A DNA stretch of 10,248 nt. It comes from Candidatus Odinarchaeota archaeon (GTDB lineage: Archaea > Asgardarchaeota > Baldrarchaeia > Baldrarchaeales > DXJG01). Location: NCBI GenBank assembly GCA_021158895.1, contig JAGGSW010000135.1, positions 1-10,248 of the forward strand, read 5' to 3'. The position numbers and the translations under genes are program-made. Positions 6,861 to 10,248 of the stretch are shown here, piece by piece (positions within the stretch are counted from its first letter, which is position 1; every line of letters starts with the position of its first letter). The notes beneath the pieces were generated by a model. That model saw only the letters and a program-made list of their open reading frames with translations, was not told the origin of the DNA and did not search any database.

Positions 6861-6895
6861 GGAAATTGTTAACATAAGTTAATGAGGTGTTAAGT

Positions 6896-7534
6896 TTGCC
6901 AAAATTTCTTGATAAGCTCTTTGGAAAAAAGACTAAGTCCGAAGATGAAACCATTGCAGAACTCAGAGCCACAATCAACAGACTTCAACTACGAGCCAAA
7001 GAGCTCGATAAAAGAGCAAAAATGAGCAGAGAACAAGCAAAAGAACTAATAAGAATAGGCAACAAAGAAGGGGCAAAATTTCAATTAAAACGATGGTACC
7101 GATATGTCCAGCTATTTAACAGATATTCCAGACAAATCGCAAGCCTAGAAGACGCTATTGCAACAATCGAAACTGCCAGAGACAGCGTTGAAATGTCCAG
7201 AGCTTTAGCAACAGCGCTAGACGCTCTTAGACAGGCTAGAGAAATTGCTTCACCAGAGAGAGCTATGGAGCTTATGGCAAGAATGGACCAAACAATGCAA
7301 GAAATAGAGAGTACATCCCAGATCCTCAGCGAAGGCTTCGAGGTGGCAGGTGAAGAAGATATATCGATTGAAAAAGAACTCGAAAAATTGGAGACGGAAG
7401 TTATGCTTGAGGAAACTGGAGAACTACCGAAAGTACCAGCAAAAATAGAAAAAGAAGCAGCAGAAATAGAAGAGGAAGTCAAAAAACTAAAAGAGGAAAC
7501 CACAAAAGAAAAAGAAGAAAAGGAGGAAGCTTAA
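6896..7534 (+). CDS. ESCRT-III protein, CHMP4/Snf7 (ESCRT-IIIB)-like
   Basis: A 212-residue helical Snf7-family protein, the likely main filament former. The N-terminus PKFLDKLFGKKTK resembles the membrane-inserting segment of CHMP4 (SVFGKLFG). Helices 1-2 run from about 18 to 97, with the hairpin region LIRIGNKEGAKFQLKRWYRY (51-70) comparable to the KxGxKNKxxALQALKRKKxYE stretch of CHMP4. SPERAMELMARMDQTMQEIE (119-138) is the following conserved helix, and EEDISIEKELEKLETEVM (153-170) parallels the FDEDELMAELEELE segment of CHMP4. ELPKVPAKIEKE (176-187) is a proline-rich stretch reminiscent of MIM2. IEEEVKKLKEE (191-201) repeats the C-terminal motif of the upstream paralogue. A lysine/glutamate tail ends the protein. 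TTG at 6896 is preferred to GTG 6887 because GAGGTG (6885-6890) lies 5 bases before it. The two paralogues are only weakly similar overall, as expected for separate ESCRT-III classes. Confidence 0.87.
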   Translation: MPKFLDKLFGKKTKSEDETIAELRATINRLQLRAKELDKRAKMSREQAKELIRIGNKEGAKFQLKRWYRYVQLFNRYSRQIASLEDAIATIETARDSVEMSRALATALDALRQAREIASPERAMELMARMDQTMQEIESTSQILSEGFEVAGEEDISIEKELEKLETEVMLEETGELPKVPAKIEKEAAEIEEEVKKLKEETTKEKEEKEEA

Positions 7535-7653
7535 TTATTCTCATTATTAAGAACAATTCACTAGACTTTTGTCTTCACCATTATTTGTGGAAACCGATTA
7601 ACCGAAGTAAGTAATATAAGAGTTTTAATTTAAAATCCTGAGGCTTTCTTAAA

Positions 7654-9138
7654 TTAAGTGGCAAGATGACTCTGAGATTTACCTTTCAGTTCACTTATTC
7701 TTTTTTCTATTGCGTATAGTCTTCCTATCCAAGATCTATAATATTTAAAGTAGTTTTCCACAGAAATCATACCGCTTTCAAAACGCCGCTTCAATTCTTT
7801 CAGAGATTCCTCTATTTCATATTTTTCCCTCTCAAGATCATATAGTTCCATTTTAAATCTATTCACAGAAGTAATAGGACTATATGATTCTTCTCGAACC
7901 ACAGTAACCTTAGGGATAACCGTTCGACTTTCTTCAGTTTTACTTATTTTTTTCAGAATATTTTCAATTTTTATTTTTAAATCCGAAGTTTCCAAGGTTA
8001 AATTTGCAACTTTAGAAACAATTCTGGCATCTCTTAGAGAATATCTCTCAAAATTTAACGCAACGTTGATGTAATCTTTTACTAGTGAAAGCATCTTCGC
8101 TGGAAAACTAAAAATCAAATCTTCACTATTACACCGTATAATTATTCGCTTCTTCAACCTACCTCTAATCTCTACACCATTAATTCTATTTAATGATATT
8201 TCAAGTAACTTATAAAGCCTTTTTTTAACGAGGCCTTTCTTGCTCAGGAAAATAAGTCTCTTATTTGTCAAAAAAAGTATTCCTTCACCCTTAGGTGTTT
8301 GTGTTCTGACCAAACCTAAAAATTTTGCATCCGGAATAGCATATATTGGATTTTCATCCATATCCAGCGACAAGATATCCTTATATTTACTAAACTCTTG
8401 ATAATGCTGATAGAGGGAAGAAATCAAAACTTCAAGCTTTGCCAACTTCTCTTCCATCTCTTTTATGGATTCCTCTACGTATTCTTTGTAATTTTTTAAT
8501 TCCGCTTCAAGTCTAGCCAAAACGCCTCTAAGAAAAGGTAAGTCCCGAACCTTAAATCGTGAATCGATGGAGAACCTTGAAGCTACGGAGAGAACTAAGT
8601 TTCCAACTTCCTCGGTTTTACCTAAAATTCTCATCTTAATTAAATTAAATTCATCAAAAAGATCAACTAAGGTTCTTTCTATTACAGGATAATTAAAAAT
8701 ACGTGAATGTCTAAGAAAAACAATGCTTCTTTTGATTAGATCAAAGGTATGAGTAACCTTATTCAATTTCAAATAACCATATCTTAATTCTGAACAAAGC
8801 CTCCTAAAATTCATTTTTAAATTGGCCTGTTCCTTTGCGAAATCAACCACATCGGATGAGCCGCATTTAGGACATGTTTTTACATACTTTGTAATTACAG
8901 TTATTTTTTTACTCTTACAGTCTTTACATATATAGTATGAGGAGCCGCTTCCTCGGCTGATTTTAGCTTTATACTTCTCCACGTTTCTTGAACCACAATT
9001 TAAACAGTAAGGGAAATTTACTTTATTGACTAACACACAATTATGACAAAAACCAGCTCCACAAGTTCTACATACTAACTCAACGTCTCTCACTCCACAT
9101 TTCTGGCATTTCTCAATTTCCTCGTGCAATGCATTCAC
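7654..9138 (-). CDS. Multidomain protein: FYVE-like cross-brace zinc finger, zinc ribbon, coiled coil, PH/GRAM-like domain, C-terminal helical hairpin
   Basis: This 494-residue protein is not a family I can name. Residues 11-48 hold four CxxC pairs (C11/14, C23/26, C31/34, C45/48) in a cross-brace layout. The centre CRTCGAGFCHNC has the exact CxxCGxxFCxxC form of FYVE fingers, but the basic RRHHC patch that binds PI3P is absent, so a B-box-like finger is equally possible. C71/74 and C89/92 form a zinc ribbon. Residues about 102-255 are helical, with a coiled coil at 205-245. Residues about 265-362 look like a PH/GRAM fold: GEGILFLTNKRLIFLSKKG, then ISLNRINGVEI, then RIIIRCNSEDLIFSF and a closing helix. 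Residues about 428-485 form a charged helical hairpin containing FESGMISVENYFKYYRSW. The GTG start has GGGAG (minus strand, 9145-9150) upstream. It converges on the ESCRT-III pair. A role as a membrane or cargo adaptor for that system is an inference from domains and position. Confidence 0.78.
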   Translation of the reverse strand: MNALHEEIEKCQKCGVRDVELVCRTCGAGFCHNCVLVNKVNFPYCLNCGSRNVEKYKAKISRGSGSSYYICKDCKSKKITVITKYVKTCPKCGSSDVVDFAKEQANLKMNFRRLCSELRYGYLKLNKVTHTFDLIKRSIVFLRHSRIFNYPVIERTLVDLFDEFNLIKMRILGKTEEVGNLVLSVASRFSIDSRFKVRDLPFLRGVLARLEAELKNYKEYVEESIKEMEEKLAKLEVLISSLYQHYQEFSKYKDILSLDMDENPIYAIPDAKFLGLVRTQTPKGEGILFLTNKRLIFLSKKGLVKKRLYKLLEISLNRINGVEIRGRLKKRIIIRCNSEDLIFSFPAKMLSLVKDYINVALNFERYSLRDARIVSKVANLTLETSDLKIKIENILKKISKTEESRTVIPKVTVVREESYSPITSVNRFKMELYDLEREKYEIEESLKELKRRFESGMISVENYFKYYRSWIGRLYAIEKRISELKGKSQSHLAT

Positions 9139-9144
9139 TATTAT

Positions 9145-9150
9145 CTCCCT
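9145..9150 (-). promoter_or_regulatory. Shine-Dalgarno fixing the GTG start of the zinc-finger/PH-like gene
   Basis: AGGGAG on the minus strand ends 6 bases before the GTG at 9138. A TATA-like TTATAAT at about 9172-9178 lies at fitting distance upstream for a short leader. Confidence 0.5.
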
Positions 9151-9320
9151 ACCGCAGAGCTAAATTAAAACATTATAACCCACATTATTTAACCACTCGT
9201 AACACATCAATATTACGCCAGAAAAATAAAAACACGAATCTTACGCATTTCCAGATATAACAGTTATAAAATGTTCGTAAACTATTTTAAAAACTCCGAT
9301 TCGTCAAGTAGTCCAAAAAA

Positions 9321-9330
9321 CGTTATAACG
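9321..9330. repeat. Perfect 10-bp palindrome in the 9139-9414 intergenic region
   Basis: CGTTATAACG is self-complementary and includes a TTATAA core. It lies in the 276-base gap between the amidotransferase-fold gene and the zinc-finger/PH-like gene, upstream of the latter on the minus strand. A dimeric regulator site is possible; nothing else in the gap looks like a gene or a structured RNA. Confidence 0.3.
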
Positions 9331-9414
9331 AAGAAAAAGCAAGTTAGTATACGCTTGCCTAGTCGCCAAAGTAAGTTCCATGAACAAGTACAAGCATAAA
9401 AAGACTAAAAGAAG

Positions 9415-10176
9415 TTAAATATCTAGATTGTTGCAATGTTCCTCAAAAAAGTCAAATAGTTGAGTTAGAAATTTCACATTTGATAAACTAGATCTATCAT
9501 CTTTTTCTAATTCTCTATTATGCCACCAATACGCCCATCTATAGAACATGTAAAGCAAACCAACAGCAAACACGATTCCATTACCATAGTTTCTGATGGC
9601 AGCAACTGCACCTGGCCTATTTCCCATCATTGCAGCTCCCAGAACAGTCCAGTCTTCTGAAACTCTTATGAAGTATGGGGCAATTTTAGGGTCTTTTCCA
9701 GGAACTTCTGCAACGGCCTTTAAATTTTCATTAACCTTATGTTCTCCAATAAAATCTCTAATCATTTTAAATCGTGGGTCGACTTCTAAAAATCTGTCTG
9801 GCACCCCGCAGAAAAAGGCGTAACTCTTAGCCTTTTCTTCTAAAAATTCCGCGCCAAAAACTCTAAGTAATCTATTTATGCTTTCAAAGTTTTTAACAGG
9901 TCTACTAATAAAGAGAACTCCTCCCTTCTCAACCCAGGAAGCTATGTCATCTACTTCTTTATCGTAAAAAGAAATTTCACCCGATGCGCTTATTATAATA
10001 AAAACATCCCAGCCTTCTAAGTCGTCTTTGCTTACGTGTCCACGTGTAAAACCAATGGTGTAACCTCTTTCTTTTTCTAACCACCAGAGAAAGCCATCAA
10101 TTCCCAGAACTCCGGGCATATCAGACTCGTAGCGAAAGACATCAATAAGAACATCAAGCACTAAATAAACCTCCAT
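9415..10176 (-). CDS. Glutamine-amidotransferase-fold (GATase1-like / ThuA-like) protein, probably non-catalytic
   Basis: A 253-residue alpha/beta protein. VYLVLDVLIDVFRYES opens the first strand and loop. WDVFIIISASGEISFYDKE (56-74) is followed by VDDIASWVEKGGVLFISRP (75-93), the pattern of class I amidotransferase-like and DUF4350-type domains in which a region is 'set aside' after the nucleophile strand. NYGNGIVFAVGLLYM (196-210) is the late strand typical of the fold (GNGIVFAVG). The GxCxG nucleophile elbow is absent, SASGE standing in its place, so hydrolysis of glutamine is unlikely and a ligand-binding role is more plausible. Late Trp/Tyr-rich residues (FYRWAYWWH, 211-219) may form a binding surface. 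The start is uncertain: ATG 10176, close to the predicted transcription start, or GTG 10161, which has GGAGG at good spacing. It is upstream of, and co-oriented with, the zinc-finger/PH-like gene, separated by 276 bases. Confidence 0.65.
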   Translation of the reverse strand: MEVYLVLDVLIDVFRYESDMPGVLGIDGFLWWLEKERGYTIGFTRGHVSKDDLEGWDVFIIISASGEISFYDKEVDDIASWVEKGGVLFISRPVKNFESINRLLRVFGAEFLEEKAKSYAFFCGVPDRFLEVDPRFKMIRDFIGEHKVNENLKAVAEVPGKDPKIAPYFIRVSEDWTVLGAAMMGNRPGAVAAIRNYGNGIVFAVGLLYMFYRWAYWWHNRELEKDDRSSLSNVKFLTQLFDFFEEHCNNLDI

Positions 10177-10193
10177 TTCCCTTTGTGTCTTTG

Positions 10194-10203
10194 TATATAT
10201 TTT
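10194..10203 (-). promoter_or_regulatory. TATA-like box of the amidotransferase-fold gene
   Basis: AAAATATATA on the minus strand places transcription start near 10171-10176, right at the first ATG. The message is either leaderless from ATG 10176 or translated from GTG 10161 after GGAGG. Confidence 0.45.
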
Positions 10204-10248
10204 AATTTAAACTTTGATCGTTATAGTTTCTGACGCTTAGACTTAATC

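Noticed and set aside
6815..6877. 20-codon frame (ATG to TAA) upstream of the second ESCRT-III gene
   Set aside because: No good Shine-Dalgarno and no motif; it overlaps the predicted TATA box of the ESCRT-III gene.
7081..7503. Long serine-rich open frame antisense to the second ESCRT-III gene
   Set aside because: It mirrors the Glu/Lys-rich codons of the real gene, has no ribosome-binding site and no recognisable motif.
7535..7653. TTAAT...ATTAA imperfect repeat after the second ESCRT-III gene as a terminator
   Set aside because: The stem is short and AT-only with no following T-tract on either strand; too weak to annotate.
9139..9414. Possible tRNA or C/D-box RNA in the 276-base gap
   Set aside because: No T-loop GTTCRA consensus with a matching acceptor stem, and no C/D box pair could be found on either strand.

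Overview
The window is AT-rich (about one third G+C by eye) and archaeal. Intergenic regions carry archaeal TATA-like boxes followed by short leaders. Ribosome-binding sites are strong (AAGGAGG, GAGGTG, GGGAG), and many starts are GTG or TTG. The gene set is also archaeal: an archaeal-type Thg1, a GlmU-like sugar nucleotidyltransferase, and ESCRT genes. The ESCRT genes resemble the Asgard/eukaryote version more than the CdvABC set of Sulfolobales. The best guess is therefore an Asgard archaeon, possibly thermophilic, or a lineage branching near Asgard and TACK. This assignment is inferred from gene content only.

Layout. 1-480 (minus): two very small zinc-ribbon genes, the distal one apparently frame-disrupted. 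545-2625 (plus): a class I/II aminotransferase followed closely by a Thg1-family tRNA-His guanylyltransferase. 2641-3915 (minus, convergent): a bifunctional sugar-phosphate nucleotidyltransferase with a left-handed beta-helix acyltransferase domain.

4108-7534 is the core of the window, a compact ESCRT locus. On the minus strand a Vps4-type MIT-AAA ATPase overlaps by 4 bp a two-winged-helix protein whose motifs match the ESCRT-II subunit Vps25. Divergently, on the plus strand, lie two ESCRT-III proteins. The first looks like the CHMP1-3 (ESCRT-IIIA) class and ends in a MIM1-like helix. The second looks like the CHMP4/Snf7 (ESCRT-IIIB) class, with a CHMP4-like N-terminal amphipathic segment and a proline-containing MIM2-like stretch. 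The implied chain is Vps25 nucleating the ESCRT-IIIB filament, ESCRT-IIIA capping or remodelling it, and Vps4 disassembling it.

7654-9138 (minus, convergent with the ESCRT-III pair) encodes an unusual 494-residue protein. In order it has a cross-brace zinc finger with FYVE-like cysteine spacing, a zinc ribbon, a long helical/coiled-coil region, a PH/GRAM (GLUE-like) fold candidate, and a C-terminal helical hairpin. This combination beside ESCRT genes makes it a candidate membrane or cargo adaptor. It is the most novel item in the window. 9415-10176 (minus) encodes a glutamine-amidotransferase-fold protein without an evident catalytic cysteine.

No rRNA, tRNA, CRISPR array, insertion sequence or ubiquitin-system gene was seen.
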